A stretch of 64,000 nucleotides of DNA, from assembly GCF_030297555.1 (NCBI RefSeq), contig NZ_AP028136.1, positions 310,001 through 374,000 of the forward strand, written 5' to 3'. The translations under genes were made by a program, and so were the position numbers. The notes beneath the pieces were generated by a model. That model ran no database searches, was not told the origin of the DNA, and saw nothing but the letters and a program-made list of their open reading frames with translations. Of this stretch, positions 26,783-38,158 are shown piece after piece. Position 1 is the stretch's first letter. The number at the start of each line of letters is the position of its first letter. The DNA is from Polynucleobacter sp. HIN5 (GTDB lineage Bacteria; Pseudomonadota; Gammaproteobacteria; Burkholderiales; Burkholderiaceae).

Positions 26783-27745
26783 CTACATGAAGTGGCGTTC
26801 TTGCCACTCCTGCACCTTACGGTTTAACCACTGCGTGATACTTCCACTAATTGGATCGTTTTGTAATCCCAAGTGATTTGCCGCACGGCAGAGGCTTTCT
26901 CGAATCGACTCCGGGTGAGTGATATCAACCGCAGTTGCTTTCGTTTGTTTGCTGAGTTTCTCGCCAGCGTCATTGGTCACGAGTGGTAAATGCAAATAAC
27001 TCGGGGTTTGATAACCCAAGCATTGTTGTAAATGGATTTGGCGTGCGGTGTTGCTCAGTAAATCTTCGCCCCGAACGATATGCGTGATCGCTTGTAAATG
27101 ATCATCGACCACCACCGCTAACTGATAGGTGAAGAGTCCGTCAGCTCGGCGCAGAACAAAATCCCCCACTTGTGTATTGAGGTCTTGGATTTGCTTACCT
27201 AAATCTCGATCCGTAAAGCTGATCTGGCACTCGTGTGGCAAGCAAATGCGCAAGGCATGATTTTCAATCGATACCTTTCGTTCTCGACACACCCCTGGGT
27301 AAATCAATTCTTGATTAGGTTTAATCAAAACACATTTTTTCTGTAAAGCCTCTTCAATTTGCTTGCGGGAGCATTGACAGCCATAGATGCGATCGATCGT
27401 GTTGAGTTGTTCCAGAGCGTTTTGGTAATGAGTTGTTCGTTGCGATTGCCAGACCGGTGCTTCGTCCCATTCCAAGCCACATGCTTGCAGTTGATCCAAG
27501 ATCAACCGATCGGCCCCAGGTACTGATCTGGGAGTATCCACATCTTCGATGCGAACCAGCCATGTTCCACCATGCGCCCTGGCATCGAGCCAGCTTCCTA
27601 AAGCGGTTGTGAGCGAACCCAGATGAAGGGGTCCAGTGGGCGATGGAGCAAAGCGGCCGCGGTAGGGTTTTGGACTTTGGTGACCACCTCCTGACCTAGT
27701 GCCTTGATTGAATTGAGGATTTGAAGAGGAGGTCATCGGTCTCAT
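26783..27745 (-). CDS. gluQ: Glutamyl-Q tRNA(Asp) synthetase
   Basis: A 320-residue truncated class I synthetase that glutamylates queuosine on tRNA-Asp. Class I HIGH-type motif PSPTGPLHLGS is near residue 37, the zinc site is CQCSRK with YPGVCRE, and KLSKQ stands in for KMSKS. It lacks the anticodon-binding domain of full GltX, which separates the two. It abuts the helicase 3' end and is divergent from dnaE, which begins about 35 bases away. It acts on queuosine, whose last synthetic step is catalysed by QueG upstream. Confidence 0.92.
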   Translation of the reverse strand: MRPMTSSSNPQFNQGTRSGGGHQSPKPYRGRFAPSPTGPLHLGSLTTALGSWLDARAHGGTWLVRIEDVDTPRSVPGADRLILDQLQACGLEWDEAPVWQSQRTTHYQNALEQLNTIDRIYGCQCSRKQIEEALQKKCVLIKPNQELIYPGVCRERKVSIENHALRICLPHECQISFTDRDLGKQIQDLNTQVGDFVLRRADGLFTYQLAVVVDDHLQAITHIVRGEDLLSNTARQIHLQQCLGYQTPSYLHLPLVTNDAGEKLSKQTKATAVDITHPESIRESLCRAANHLGLQNDPISGSITQWLNRKVQEWQERHFM

Positions 27746-27779
27746 GATTTGGAAGTGCGCACAGCTAAAATCATCTCAT

Positions 27780-30700
27780 ATGGCAGCGCCCCAATTTATC
27801 CACCTTCGCTTGCATTCGGAGTACTCGATTACCGATGGGGTAGTGCGCATCGATGACGCGGTGCAGGCCGCTGCTTTGGATGGCATGGGCGCCCTCGCAA
27901 TTACCGACTTGGGCAATTTGTTCGGTCTCATTAAGTTTTACTCGGCTGCCCGCTCCTCCGGTCTGAAGCCGATTGCTGGTGCCGATGTGTGGGTGACCAA
28001 CACCCAGGAGCCCGACCAACCATATCGCATGTTGCTCCTGGTACAAAACCACACCGGTTACCTCAATCTTTGCGAGCTCCTAAGCAAAGCATCGCTTCAT
28101 AATCAGCGTCATGGAAGAGCGGAGATCCAACCGGAATGGTTGAGTGAGTCGCTGCCCGCAAGTACTAAAGGATCAAAGAAGAAAACATTGGCCGAGGGCT
28201 TAATTGCGCTCTCGGGTGGACATCTGGGGGATGTGGGAGTTGCACTCCTTAATGGGGATGAGGCTAAGGCGCGCGAGTTGGCCACGCACTGGCAAACGGT
28301 CTTTGGTGGCCGCTATTTTGTGGAGCTTCAGCGTTTTGGTCATGCTCAAGAAGAGGCGCATATTCAGCTTGCATGCCAACTCGCTAGTGATTTGAAGATT
28401 CCGGTCGTGGCGACACACCCAATTCAGTTTATGAAGCCCGAGGATTACACGGCGCATGAAGCGCGCGTCTGTATTGCCGAAGGCGAGTTATTGGGTGATC
28501 CGCGTCGTCCCAAACGTTTTACCGAAGAGCAATATTTTCTGACGCAAGCGCAAATGCAGGAGCGCTTTGCGGATCTCCCGACGGCGCTTGCCAATACGGT
28601 AGAAATTGCCAAGATGTGTAATCTCAGCCTGACCTTAGGACAGGCACGTTTACCCGAATTCCCAACACCCGATGGCATGCCACTCGATCAATACCTCATG
28701 CAACAGGCAGAGATCGGGTTGGATAAAAATCTGCGCAAACTCTATCCCAATGAAGAAGAGCGTATGGCCCTTGAGCCCCGCTATCGCGAACGCTTGCGCT
28801 TTGAGGTCAATACGATTGCGCAGATGGGTTTCCCAGGCTACTTCTTGATCGTCGCGGACTTCATTAACTGGGCAAAGAATAATGGCGTGCCGGTGGGCCC
28901 GGGTCGTGGGTCGGGCGCCGGATCCTTGGTCGCGTTCTCATTGGGGATTACCGATCTCGATCCATTACGCTACAACTTACTCTTTGAACGATTTTTAAAT
29001 CCCGAGCGCGTCTCGATGCCCGACTTTGATATCGACTTTTGTCAGCACGGGCGTGATCGCGTCATTGCCTATGTGAAAGAGAAGTACGGCAAGGATGCGG
29101 TGAGTCAAATTGCCACCTTTGGCACCATGGCGGCCAAAGCGGCCATTCGGGATGTGGGCCGAGTACTTGAGCAGCCCTATGGCTTTGTGGATGGCATTGC
29201 CAAGCTCGTCCCATTTAAGCCAGGGCAAGTGGTCACGATTGAGTCCGCCAAAAAAGAAGAAAAGCAACTCGCCGAGCGGGAAAAAAATGAAGAGGAAGTA
29301 CGCCAACTCTTGGCGCTGGCACAGCAGCTCGAGGGTATGACCCGCAATGTGGGGATGCATGCCGGAGGGGTGTTAATTGCCCCTGGCAAACTCACCGATT
29401 TTTGCCCGCTCTATACCCAAGATGGGGGCGACGCCAATGCAGGGGTGATTAGCCAATTCGATAAAGATGATGTGGAATCGATTGGTCTGGTGAAGTTTGA
29501 CTTCCTGGGACTCACCACACTGACTATTTTGGCGGGTGCCGAGCGTTGGATTCAGAAACTACATGCGGAACGTAAGGATTGGAGTATCAGTGATATCCCT
29601 CTCGATGATCCCAAAGCTTTTGAGCTTTTAAAGCGCGGTAATACGGTTGCCGTGTTTCAGCTGGAAAGTCGGGGTATGCAAGGGATGCTGCGCGATGCCA
29701 AACCCGATCGCTTTGAAGACATTATTGCCTTGGTGGCGTTATACCGACCAGGTCCTATGGATCTTATCCCCGATTACATTAAACGCAAGCACGGGCAACA
29801 GAAAGTGGAGTATCCCGATCCTCGCATTGAGCCCGTATTGCGTGAGACCTACGGCATCATGGTCTACCAAGAGCAGGTTATGCAAATGGCGCAGATGATT
29901 GGAGGTTACTCCTTAGGGGGTGCTGACCTATTGCGGCGCGCGATGGGTAAAAAGAAGCCCGAGGAGATGGCTCAACATCGCCAGATCTTTCGCGAGGGGG
30001 CGCAAAAAAATGGACTCACCGAGCACAAGGCCGATGAGATCTATGACCTCATGGAGCGTTTTGCAGGATATGGGTTTAATAAGTCCCATGCGGCTGCCTA
30101 TGCGCTCTTGGCTTATCAAACCGCGTGGCTTAAGGCCTACTACCCCGCTGAATTTATGGCGGCCAACTTATCGCTCTCAATGGATGACACCGATAAGGTG
30201 AAGATTTTGTATGACGATAGTCTGCACAATGGTTTGAAGATTTTGCCGCCAGATATTAATACCGGCATGTACGAGTTCACACCGATTGCAGATTCCAATG
30301 ATCAAGAACAAAGCGTAGGGATTCGTACGATTCGTTATGGCTTAGGAGCGGTGCGAGGTACCGGTGAGGGTGCAATCCAAATTATTGTAGAAGCGCGCAA
30401 AGCTGGCCTATTTAAAGATCTCTTTGACTTCTGCGCCCGGGTCGATCGCCGCCAAGTCAATCGCCGTGCCATTGAAGCCTTGATTCGGGCGGGGGCATTT
30501 GATTCGATTGCGACCGATGCTGCTAAAGGCTTCGCAAATACCTATGATGCGCGCTCCACACTTCTAGCCTCACTCTCCCGTGCGATCGAGGCTGCCGAGC
30601 AGGCCGAAGCCTCAGTGCATCAGGTAAGTCTCTTTGATGCAGAGGATGTGGCGCAAGCGCATGCACCCGAGTACGTGAAGGAACTTCCTTTTTCTGAGAA

Positions 30701-31370
30701 GAAGCGTCTGCAAGATGAAAAAGCGGCATTGGGCCTGTGTTTAACCGGACATTTGTTTGATGCCTACCGGCCTGAAGTAACGCACTTTATTCGTCAACCA
30801 CTCATCAAGCTCACAGAGGGTAAGGATCAACTCGTCGCCGGCATCATTACCTCGTCACGGATGCTGATGGGGCAGCGTGGACGGATGATGATTGCCACGA
30901 TTGATGATGGTGGTGCAGCCGTTGAGCTCACGCTCTATAGCGAAGTGTACGAACCCAATCGCTCTTGGCTTAAAGAAGATGAGTTATTAATTGCTAAGGT
31001 GAATGTCAGTCCTGATAAATTCTCAGGAGGCTTGCGAATTGTTGCTGAGAGTGTGATGGATATTGTGGGCGCACGTCTACGCTTTGCCAGAAACGTTCAT
31101 CTCAACTTAGATACCGGCATTGATCTAAAGGTTCTGAAAGCCCAGATCAATCCATTTTTAGTCAAAGCCCCAATGGGGAGCGCCCTACAAAATCCACCGA
31201 AAGGACTGCCATTGACTGCCGCTGTAATGGCTAAAGGCGGAGCTTGTTTAGTCCAGTTTCCAGAAGATGTCCGTCTTTACCCGGATGACAATTGCCTACG
31301 CAACTTGCATCAGATTTTGGGAAGTAAAACAGGCTCAAGCCCTAATCCGGTAGAAATTCAGTACGCCTAA
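27780..31370 (+). CDS. dnaE: DNA polymerase III subunit alpha
   Basis: The 1196-residue replicative polymerase. A PHP domain (FIHLRLHSEYSITDG) starts the protein; the catalytic palm has PVGPGRGSGAGSLVAF and the metal-binding PDFDIDFCQHGRDRVI. Thumb and fingers, a helix-hairpin-helix region (YGLGAVRGTGEGAI) and an OB-fold near residue 1000 follow. The ATG at 27780 gives the family's usual N-terminus; an upstream in-frame start at 27744 adds twelve unrelated residues. Length and domains are normal. Confidence 0.96.
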   Translation: MAAPQFIHLRLHSEYSITDGVVRIDDAVQAAALDGMGALAITDLGNLFGLIKFYSAARSSGLKPIAGADVWVTNTQEPDQPYRMLLLVQNHTGYLNLCELLSKASLHNQRHGRAEIQPEWLSESLPASTKGSKKKTLAEGLIALSGGHLGDVGVALLNGDEAKARELATHWQTVFGGRYFVELQRFGHAQEEAHIQLACQLASDLKIPVVATHPIQFMKPEDYTAHEARVCIAEGELLGDPRRPKRFTEEQYFLTQAQMQERFADLPTALANTVEIAKMCNLSLTLGQARLPEFPTPDGMPLDQYLMQQAEIGLDKNLRKLYPNEEERMALEPRYRERLRFEVNTIAQMGFPGYFLIVADFINWAKNNGVPVGPGRGSGAGSLVAFSLGITDLDPLRYNLLFERFLNPERVSMPDFDIDFCQHGRDRVIAYVKEKYGKDAVSQIATFGTMAAKAAIRDVGRVLEQPYGFVDGIAKLVPFKPGQVVTIESAKKEEKQLAEREKNEEEVRQLLALAQQLEGMTRNVGMHAGGVLIAPGKLTDFCPLYTQDGGDANAGVISQFDKDDVESIGLVKFDFLGLTTLTILAGAERWIQKLHAERKDWSISDIPLDDPKAFELLKRGNTVAVFQLESRGMQGMLRDAKPDRFEDIIALVALYRPGPMDLIPDYIKRKHGQQKVEYPDPRIEPVLRETYGIMVYQEQVMQMAQMIGGYSLGGADLLRRAMGKKKPEEMAQHRQIFREGAQKNGLTEHKADEIYDLMERFAGYGFNKSHAAAYALLAYQTAWLKAYYPAEFMAANLSLSMDDTDKVKILYDDSLHNGLKILPPDINTGMYEFTPIADSNDQEQSVGIRTIRYGLGAVRGTGEGAIQIIVEARKAGLFKDLFDFCARVDRRQVNRRAIEALIRAGAFDSIATDAAKGFANTYDARSTLLASLSRAIEAAEQAEASVHQVSLFDAEDVAQAHAPEYVKELPFSEKKRLQDEKAALGLCLTGHLFDAYRPEVTHFIRQPLIKLTEGKDQLVAGIITSSRMLMGQRGRMMIATIDDGGAAVELTLYSEVYEPNRSWLKEDELLIAKVNVSPDKFSGGLRIVAESVMDIVGARLRFARNVHLNLDTGIDLKVLKAQINPFLVKAPMGSALQNPPKGLPLTAAVMAKGGACLVQFPEDVRLYPDDNCLRNLHQILGSKTGSSPNPVEIQYA

Positions 31371-31373
31371 TTT

Positions 31374-32246
31374 TTATGAGCGATTTTTAAGATAAGACCC
31401 AAACTCATCTTTGAGTTCAGGATGTTTGAGTGCAAACTCAATAGTTGCCTTAAGGTAGCCCAACTTACTGCCGCAGTCATAGCGCACACCCTCGTACTCA
31501 TAAGCCAGTACCGGCTCATCCTTTAGGAGAGTTTGTATGGCATCGGTGAGTTGATATTCCCCGCCAGAACCAGGTTTGAGATTACGAATGTGACCAAAGA
31601 TCGAGGACGAAAGGATATAACGGCCCACCACCCCAAGATTGGATGGGGCATCCTTTGATGTCGGCTTTTCAATAATGCCGGTAACGGAGTGGATTCCAGC
31701 GCTTTGGGCTTTGGCTGCTACGACCCCATACGATTTGGTTTGCTCTGGCAGAATTTTCTCGACAGCCAAGACTGAAGCATTGTGTTTGGAATGCAGATCA
31801 ACCATTTGTTTGAGGACTGGAGTTTTGCCATCCAACAAATCGTCAGCCAAGATAATGGCAAACGGTTCGTCACGTACTAATTTCTCAGCGCATAAAACCG
31901 CATGTCCGAGGCCCAATGGCTCTGCTTGGCGTACATAGACGCAATCCACATGGCTGGGTTTGATATTGCGCACGATCTCTAGAAGGCTTTGCTTATTTTT
32001 CGCTTCAAGTTCCGCTTCAAGCTCATACGCCTTATCAAAGTGATCCTCAATCGCGCGCTTACTGCGACCGGTCACAAAAATCATTTCCGTAATGCCAGCA
32101 GCAATGGCTTCCTCGACTGCATACTGAATCAATGGTTTATCCACCACATTGAGCATTTCTTTAGGAGATGCCTTGGTAGCTGGTAAAAAGCGAGTACCCA
32201 ATCCTGCAACAGGAAAGACTGCTTTGGTGATGGGTTTTGAACTCAT
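31374..32246 (-). CDS. galU: UTP-glucose-1-phosphate uridylyltransferase
   Basis: A 290-residue nucleotidyltransferase with FPVAGLGTRFLPATKASPKEML at the N-terminus, VEKP in the middle and GGEYQLTDAI near the end, all typical of GalU. It makes UDP-glucose for surface glycans such as those of the cluster at the window start. It converges on dnaE with only three bases between the stop codons, so the two transcripts must overlap at their ends. Confidence 0.94.
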   Translation of the reverse strand: MSSKPITKAVFPVAGLGTRFLPATKASPKEMLNVVDKPLIQYAVEEAIAAGITEMIFVTGRSKRAIEDHFDKAYELEAELEAKNKQSLLEIVRNIKPSHVDCVYVRQAEPLGLGHAVLCAEKLVRDEPFAIILADDLLDGKTPVLKQMVDLHSKHNASVLAVEKILPEQTKSYGVVAAKAQSAGIHSVTGIIEKPTSKDAPSNLGVVGRYILSSSIFGHIRNLKPGSGGEYQLTDAIQTLLKDEPVLAYEYEGVRYDCGSKLGYLKATIEFALKHPELKDEFGSYLKNRS

Positions 32247-32264
32247 ATCAATAATTATGGGGCT

Positions 32265-35174
32265 TTAGGATGACAACTTCAACTTGGCTAATTGCTCAGT
32301 CAGCTTCGCATGGCTTACTTCAAAATCCGCTAGCCGTTTTTTCTCCTGCTCGAGGACCGCGGCGGGAGCACGGGACACAAAAGATTCATTATTCAGTTTG
32401 CTTTGGCATTTGGCGATTTCATTGGCAAGACGTGTAATTTCTTTGGTGAGGCGTGCCTGCTCTGCTTTGGGGTCAACCTCAATCTTCAGAAGTAATTTAT
32501 TACGACCGACGAGGGCAATCGGTGCTCCTGGCGCATCCTTTTCCAAAGTGGATTCATCGGTCACGATTTTCACCTCGGAAAGTTTTGCCAGTGCACTTAG
32601 GTAGGGAGCCGCTTTGGTTAAAAACTCTTTATCGCCATAGATCCATAAGGGCACCTTCTGAGCAGGCGAGATTTGCATTTCTCCACGCAAATTACGGCAC
32701 GCGTCAATAATGCTTTTAACTTCACCCATCCATGCCTCGCTAGCCGGATCGATCTTGTCACTTTGCGATACAGGGTAGGGTTGGAGTGCGATGGATTGCA
32801 ACGGTTGATTGGAAAGCACCTTACCACTCTTGGGACCAATGGTTTGCCACAACTCCTCGGTGATGAATGGAATGATGGGGTGAGCCAGGCGCAAAATGGT
32901 CTCGAGAACGCGCAAAAGCGTTCTACGGGTTGCCCGTTGTTGAGCAGGAGTACCTTGTTGCAACTGAACTTTGGCAAGCTCTAAATACCAATCGCAGTAT
33001 TTATCCCACACAAATTGATAAATGGCTGAGGCGATATTGTCAAACCGATAGTCGGCAAAGCCCTTAGCAACATCCGCTTCGGTGCGCTGCAGTTGCGAGA
33101 CGATCCAGCGATCCGCTTGCGAGAAATCCAAATAGCCTTCAGGGCCGCATTGGTTATCGCAAGGTGCAAAGCCATTGTCTTTTTCATCGCCAGGGCAACT
33201 CATCAAGACAAAGCGCGTGGCATTCCATAATTTGTTGCAAAAGTTGCGATAACCTTCGCAGCGTTTTTGATCAAAGTTAATATTACGTCCCAGTGAGGCA
33301 AGCGAGGCAAAGGTAAAGCGCAGTGCATCGGTACCAAATGCCGGAATGCCTTCTGAAAACTCTTTCTTTGTTTTCTTGGTAATGCTCTCCGCTTGTTTGG
33401 GGTTCATGAGGCCTACAGTGCGTTTTTGAACCAAGTCGTCGAGTGCAATACCATCAATCAAATCGATGGGGTCCAGAGTATTGCCCTTGGACTTACTCAT
33501 TTTCTGGCCTTCGGCATCGCGCACTAAGCCATGCACATAAACAGTTTTAAATGGTACCTTCCCAGTAAAGTGGCAGGTCATCATGACCATGCGCGCGACC
33601 CAAAAGAAAATGATGTCAAAGCCTGTGACCAAGACCGAGGAGGGTAAAAAGTGATCGAGCTCTTTGGTTTGTTTGGGCCACCCCAGTGAACTAAATGGTA
33701 CCAAGGCAGAACTAAACCAGGTATCTAAGACATCCTCATCACGCTTAAGTTCCCCGTGGTAGCCCGCTGCCTTGGCTTTAGCCTTGGCTTCTTCGGTATT
33801 GCGCGCCACAAAGATCTCGCCGTTATCTCCATACCATGCAGGGATTTGATGGCCCCACCATAATTGCCGCGAGATGCACCAGTCCTGAATGTTCTCGAGC
33901 CACTGGGTATAGGTTGAGATCCAGTTCTCAGGTACGAGTTGGATGTCACCCGAGGTGACCGCATGCAAGGCGGCTCCAGCAATCGATTGACCCGGTTGGT
34001 AGCGATTATTGGGACTTGCTTTCGACATCGCCACAAACCACTGATCGGTGAGCATCGGCTCAATCACGGTTTGGGTTCGATCACCCCGCGGCACCATGAG
34101 GGTGTGGGGCTGAACTTTTTCCAATAGATCAGCTGCTTCGAGATCGGCCACAATTTGCTTACGAGCGGTAAAGCGATCGAGCCCTTGATAGGCCTTCGGA
34201 GCATGCTCGTTAATTTTGGCATCGAGCGTTAAGACATTAATGAGTGGTAACTGATGACGCTGACCTACCGCGTAGTCATTAAAGTCATGGGCGGGCGTGA
34301 CCTTTACTACCCCAGTCCCAAAACTCATATCCACATAGGTATCCGCAATAATCGGGATGCTGCGTTGGCAAAGGGGAAGCTCAACAGTTTTACCAATCAG
34401 GTGACGATAGCGCTCATCCTCTGGATGCACCATGACCGCCACATCACCCAAGAGGGTCTCAGGGCGCGTGGTTGCGACCACCAAGTGGCCACTTCCATCG
34501 GAGAGGGGATAGCGTATATGCCAGAGGCTGCCTTGTTCCTCTGTGCTGACTACCTCTAAATCCGAAACGGCAGTACCTAACACGGGATCCCAGTTGACCA
34601 GGCGCTTGCCGCGATAGATCAGTCCTTGTTCAAAAAGTGTCACAAAAACTTCAATCACAGCCTCAGACATCTTCGGATCCATCGTGAAATACTCACGTGA
34701 CCAATCAATGGATGCACCAAGCCGCCGAATCTGCCGCGTAATCGTGGAACCGGATTCTTCTTTCCACTCCCATACCTTCTTTAGGAAGACCTCGCGCCCA
34801 AGATCATGGCGGGAGATTTTTTGGGCATCGAGTTGGCGTTCCACCACAATTTGGGTGGCAATTCCGGCGTGATCGGTGCCGGGAACCCAGAGGGTATTCT
34901 TGCCGGACATCCGTGCATGGCGCACCAAGCCATCCATGATGGTTTGATTAAACGCATGACCCATATGCAAGGTGCCTGTGACGTTCGGTGGTGGTAGCTG
35001 AATACAAAAATTGTCTTTGCCGTCATCAACCTTAGCGGTGGCAATGCCGCGTGTTTCCCATTCGGGTCCCCAGAACGCTTCAATGGGAGCCGGCTCGTAT
35101 GACTTGGCTAATTTGGCTAAGTCAGGATTGTGATTGAGCGAGGGTTTTTCAGGGGAATGGGTAGCGTCAGACAT
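32265..35174 (-). CDS. valS: Valyl-tRNA synthetase
   Basis: A class Ia synthetase of about 969 residues. HIGH appears in [15 protein letters not shown], the editing domain has [13 protein letters not shown], and KMSKSKGN is present. A C-terminal coiled coil (about the last 70 residues, Leu/Glu/Lys-rich) matches ValS. The ATG at 35174 gives MSDATHS; an ATG at 35180 is also possible. It is divergent from the helicase gene with about 25 bases between, so their promoters overlap. Confidence 0.96.
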   Translation of the reverse strand: MSDATHSPEKPSLNHNPDLAKLAKSYEPAPIEAFWGPEWETRGIATAKVDDGKDNFCIQLPPPNVTGTLHMGHAFNQTIMDGLVRHARMSGKNTLWVPGTDHAGIATQIVVERQLDAQKISRHDLGREVFLKKVWEWKEESGSTITRQIRRLGASIDWSREYFTMDPKMSEAVIEVFVTLFEQGLIYRGKRLVNWDPVLGTAVSDLEVVSTEEQGSLWHIRYPLSDGSGHLVVATTRPETLLGDVAVMVHPEDERYRHLIGKTVELPLCQRSIPIIADTYVDMSFGTGVVKVTPAHDFNDYAVGQRHQLPLINVLTLDAKINEHAPKAYQGLDRFTARKQIVADLEAADLLEKVQPHTLMVPRGDRTQTVIEPMLTDQWFVAMSKASPNNRYQPGQSIAGAALHAVTSGDIQLVPENWISTYTQWLENIQDWCISRQLWWGHQIPAWYGDNGEIFVARNTEEAKAKAKAAGYHGELKRDEDVLDTWFSSALVPFSSLGWPKQTKELDHFLPSSVLVTGFDIIFFWVARMVMMTCHFTGKVPFKTVYVHGLVRDAEGQKMSKSKGNTLDPIDLIDGIALDDLVQKRTVGLMNPKQAESITKKTKKEFSEGIPAFGTDALRFTFASLASLGRNINFDQKRCEGYRNFCNKLWNATRFVLMSCPGDEKDNGFAPCDNQCGPEGYLDFSQADRWIVSQLQRTEADVAKGFADYRFDNIASAIYQFVWDKYCDWYLELAKVQLQQGTPAQQRATRRTLLRVLETILRLAHPIIPFITEELWQTIGPKSGKVLSNQPLQSIALQPYPVSQSDKIDPASEAWMGEVKSIIDACRNLRGEMQISPAQKVPLWIYGDKEFLTKAAPYLSALAKLSEVKIVTDESTLEKDAPGAPIALVGRNKLLLKIEVDPKAEQARLTKEITRLANEIAKCQSKLNNESFVSRAPAAVLEQEKKRLADFEVSHAKLTEQLAKLKLSS

Positions 35175-35198
35175 AAGCATCAAATTATAATTGGGACG

Positions 35199-37535
35199 AT
35201 GTACGCTGATTTACTTGAGAACCTCAATCCTGAACAACGGGAGGCGGTGACCCTACCTCCAACTCACCCCGATGGGCGCCCTCAATCAGCACTGATTTTG
35301 GCGGGTGCAGGTAGCGGCAAGACCCGCGTTTTGACTACGCGCATTGCCTGGCTGATTCAAACGGGACAAATTTCTCCGATTGGGGTTTTGGCGGTGACTT
35401 TTACCAACAAAGCAGCTAAAGAAATGCTCACCCGCTTGGGTACGATGCTGCCCATTAATACCCGAGGTATGTGGGTAGGCACCTTTCACGGCTTGTGTAA
35501 TCGATTACTACGGGCGCATCATCGCGATGCGGGCCTGCCATCGACCTTTCAGATTCTGGATACACAAGATCAACTCTCCGCGATTAAACGGCTTTTAAAG
35601 AGCCTCAACGTCGATGATGAGAAGTTTCCACCACGGCAATTACAGTACTTTATTGCCAATACCAAGGAGCGGGGCAAGCGTGCCAAGGATCTCGATCCGG
35701 GGGATGATTTTGAGGCCCGCATGATTCAGTTGTATGAGGCATACGATGCCCAGTGTCAGCGTGAAGGGGTGTGCGATTTTTCGGAGCTTTTGTTGCGTAG
35801 TTATGAGTTGCTCAAACATCACGAGCTAATCCGCACGCATTATCAGGAGCGCTTTAAACATATCTTGATTGATGAGTTTCAAGATACCAATGCCTTGCAA
35901 TATGCTTGGCTCAAGCTCTTAGCCGGCAATGGTCAGATGACTAGTAGCTCGGTATTCGCGGTTGGTGACGATGATCAGAGTATCTATGCATTCCGGGGTG
36001 CAGATGTCGAGAACATGCGACTCTATGAGAAGCAATTTAAGCCTGTAACCGTGAAGTTGGAGCAAAACTATCGCTCACACGGGCATATCCTCGATGCTGC
36101 TAACCATTTGATTGCACACAATCAGGATCGCTTGGGTAAGAACCTGCGTACCGAAGCCGGTGTAGGTGAGCCGGTTCGTATTTATGAGGCCGCAAGCGAT
36201 GGCATGGAGTGCGCTTGGCTGATTGATGAGATTAAAGCCTTGATTCGTGGTGGCATGAGCCGCAGTGAGATTGCGGTGCTCTATCGTAGTAATGCTCAGT
36301 CACGCATCATTGAGCACGGGTTGTTCTCAGCCAATATCCCTTACCGCGTGTATGGAGGCCTACGCTTTTTTGAGCGCGCTGAGATTAAGCATGCATTAGC
36401 TTATATGCGTTTACTCGAGAATCCGAATGACGACACCTCCTTTGCACGAGTTGTGAACTTTCCAGCACGCGGGATTGGAGCGCGTTCGATTGAGGCCTTG
36501 CAAGACGCTGCCAAACAACACCAGTGCTCATTCTATGCAGCAGCCTCGTTCATCGAGGGTAAAGCCGGTAATAGCATCTCGGGGTTTGTGCGTCTGATCG
36601 AGCATTTGCGTGACTCAACTAAACACAATACCTTACCGGAGACGGTAGAGTATGTGATTCAGCATAGTGGCTTGATTCAGCATTATTTGACTGAGCGTGA
36701 GGGGCAAGATCGCGTTGAGAACTTACAAGAGCTGATTAATGCTGCGACCGCATTTGTGGCCGAAGAGGGCTATGGTCAAGATGTTCAAGCCGCTACGCCA
36801 CCCAGCCCTGAGCAAGCTGGAGTGGAGGATATTTCACCGCTGGCCGGATTTTTAGCTCATGCATCGCTCGAGGCTGGTGACAATCAAGCTGAGGCCGGTC
36901 AGGATGCGATTCAGTTGATGACTGTGCATTCGGCTAAAGGTTTGGAGTTCTCCGCTGTGTTTATGACTGGTCTGGAAGAAGGATTATTTCCTCACGAGAA
37001 CAGTATTTCAGAGCCCCGTGGACTTGAGGAAGAGCGACGTCTCATGTATGTGGCAATTACGCGTGCCAAAGAGCGCTTGTATCTTTCGCATACGCAGTCA
37101 CGCATGCTCCATGGTCAAGTGCGTTACAACATGCCCTCACGCTTTTTGGATGAATTGCCTGCGGAGAGCCTCAAACACTTAACACCTAAAGCAAAAGATG
37201 CCCGCTGGGGAGCAACATCGTGGCAAAAAGGACGATCTGCGAATACAAACAGTGTCGATGAGTTATGGTGGGGCGGTAACGAGAGTGATGTGCCCGTACG
37301 TAATGATCAGGTGAGTAACGCGATTGTCACGAGCTCTCTGCAGTTAGAGCAAAACAGGAAGCGCGGACATTCTTTTCGAGTAGGACAAGAGGTTTTCCAC
37401 ACCAAGTTTGGTGAAGGACGGGTGACCGCACTAGAGGGCGAAGGAGTCGATGCCAAAGCGCAGGTGAACTTCAAACGCCATGGTGCGAAGTGGTTGCAGC
37501 TATCGATTGCCAAGCTGGTGGCGGTTGAAAATTAA
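35199..37535 (+). CDS. uvrD: UvrD/PcrA-type 3'-5' DNA helicase
   Basis: A 778-residue superfamily 1A helicase. Motif I is [12 protein letters not shown], motif II DEFQDTN, motif [13 protein letters not shown], motif [12 protein letters not shown] and motif [10 protein letters not shown]. The C-terminal 60 residues ([20 protein letters not shown]) form a UvrD/PcrA Tudor-like tail. It unwinds DNA in nucleotide excision and mismatch repair. The ATG at 35199 starts [17 protein letters not shown]; the longer frame from 35130 overlaps valS and is rejected. Confidence 0.93.
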   Translation: MYADLLENLNPEQREAVTLPPTHPDGRPQSALILAGAGSGKTRVLTTRIAWLIQTGQISPIGVLAVTFTNKAAKEMLTRLGTMLPINTRGMWVGTFHGLCNRLLRAHHRDAGLPSTFQILDTQDQLSAIKRLLKSLNVDDEKFPPRQLQYFIANTKERGKRAKDLDPGDDFEARMIQLYEAYDAQCQREGVCDFSELLLRSYELLKHHELIRTHYQERFKHILIDEFQDTNALQYAWLKLLAGNGQMTSSSVFAVGDDDQSIYAFRGADVENMRLYEKQFKPVTVKLEQNYRSHGHILDAANHLIAHNQDRLGKNLRTEAGVGEPVRIYEAASDGMECAWLIDEIKALIRGGMSRSEIAVLYRSNAQSRIIEHGLFSANIPYRVYGGLRFFERAEIKHALAYMRLLENPNDDTSFARVVNFPARGIGARSIEALQDAAKQHQCSFYAAASFIEGKAGNSISGFVRLIEHLRDSTKHNTLPETVEYVIQHSGLIQHYLTEREGQDRVENLQELINAATAFVAEEGYGQDVQAATPPSPEQAGVEDISPLAGFLAHASLEAGDNQAEAGQDAIQLMTVHSAKGLEFSAVFMTGLEEGLFPHENSISEPRGLEEERRLMYVAITRAKERLYLSHTQSRMLHGQVRYNMPSRFLDELPAESLKHLTPKAKDARWGATSWQKGRSANTNSVDELWWGGNESDVPVRNDQVSNAIVTSSLQLEQNRKRGHSFRVGQEVFHTKFGEGRVTALEGEGVDAKAQVNFKRHGAKWLQLSIAKLVAVEN

Positions 37536-37551
37536 GTTTCCTAGGTTGCAA

Positions 37552-37836
37552 TTAAAGCAGCTTCGGCCAAACTCTGGATGTATGAAAAACTCGCAATACT
37601 TCCACTGAATTGTCTTTAATTCGATAAGGAACAATATACGGATATTTCTGAATAACTAGTTCTCTGGTTCCAGAGACCCTGCCAGGTCGTCCAAGCTCTG
37701 GAAACTTTGCTAATTGATTTACGCTTTTAACTACATAAGGAAAGAATGCTTTTGCAATTTTGGGATTTTCTTTGGCTAAGTAATTTGTTTCGTCATCTAA
37801 ATTTTGAGCTGCTGTTCTTAACCACTTAACCTGCAT
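37552..37836 (-). CDS. parE: RelE/ParE family toxin
   Basis: A 94-residue toxin of the RelE/ParE fold: VKWLRTAAQNLDDETNYLAKENP, LAKFPELGRPGRV, then RELVIQKYPYIVPYRIKDNSVEVLRVFH, the C-terminal strand set with the family's R-V-x-H. ParE-type members poison gyrase; RelE-type members cleave mRNA. The sequence leans to ParE. Its start overlaps the antitoxin gene by 11 bases, which couples translation. Confidence 0.87.
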   Translation of the reverse strand: MQVKWLRTAAQNLDDETNYLAKENPKIAKAFFPYVVKSVNQLAKFPELGRPGRVSGTRELVIQKYPYIVPYRIKDNSVEVLRVFHTSRVWPKLL

Positions 37837-38062
37837 GTTTTCTCACTAGCTTTGCAAATTCTCTTTCCGAAATAAAGTCTTTCTTATCAGCCTCTTTAAG
37901 GGCAGCTTTGATTTCATTAACTTGCCAAGCTTCAAGTTCAATATAACGCTCTATAGCTTCTGCAGCTAAGAAGGACTTGGTGCGATGGGTAGCGCCCGCA
38001 AGTTTATCAAGCATGAGCTTAGTTTTGCTATTTATTCGAAGGGTTAAAACGGCAGTGGTCAT
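37826..38062 (-). CDS. Ribbon-helix-helix antitoxin (ParD/CopG-like)
   Basis: A 78-residue protein whose first 45 residues form a ribbon-helix-helix domain (AVLTLRINSKTKLMLDKLAG, FLAAEAIERYIELEAW); the rest is the toxin-binding tail. It should neutralise the downstream toxin and repress the pair. The gene comes first in the operon, and an imperfect palindrome lies 19-38 bases upstream of its start. Confidence 0.85.
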   Translation of the reverse strand: MTTAVLTLRINSKTKLMLDKLAGATHRTKSFLAAEAIERYIELEAWQVNEIKAALKEADKKDFISEREFAKLVRKHAG

Positions 38063-38080
38063 ATAATTAATTGGGTTTTA

Positions 38081-38100
38081 ATACAGTGTATACATTGTAT
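38081..38100. promoter_or_regulatory. Probable toxin-antitoxin operator
   Basis: ATACAGTGTATACATTGTAT is an imperfect 20-bp palindrome centred on TGTATACA, upstream of the antitoxin start. RHH antitoxins normally bind such repeats next to their promoter. The assignment is from position and symmetry only. Confidence 0.5.
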
Positions 38101-38158
38101 TTTAAATTGATTATTAAAACAATCTCACAATAAAACTTTAAAAGTTAAGCAAATCTCC

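Noticed and set aside
35130..35198. N-terminal extension of the UvrD-type helicase
   Set aside because: The extra residues overlap valS on the other strand and do not resemble helicase N-termini, whereas the ATG at 35199 does.
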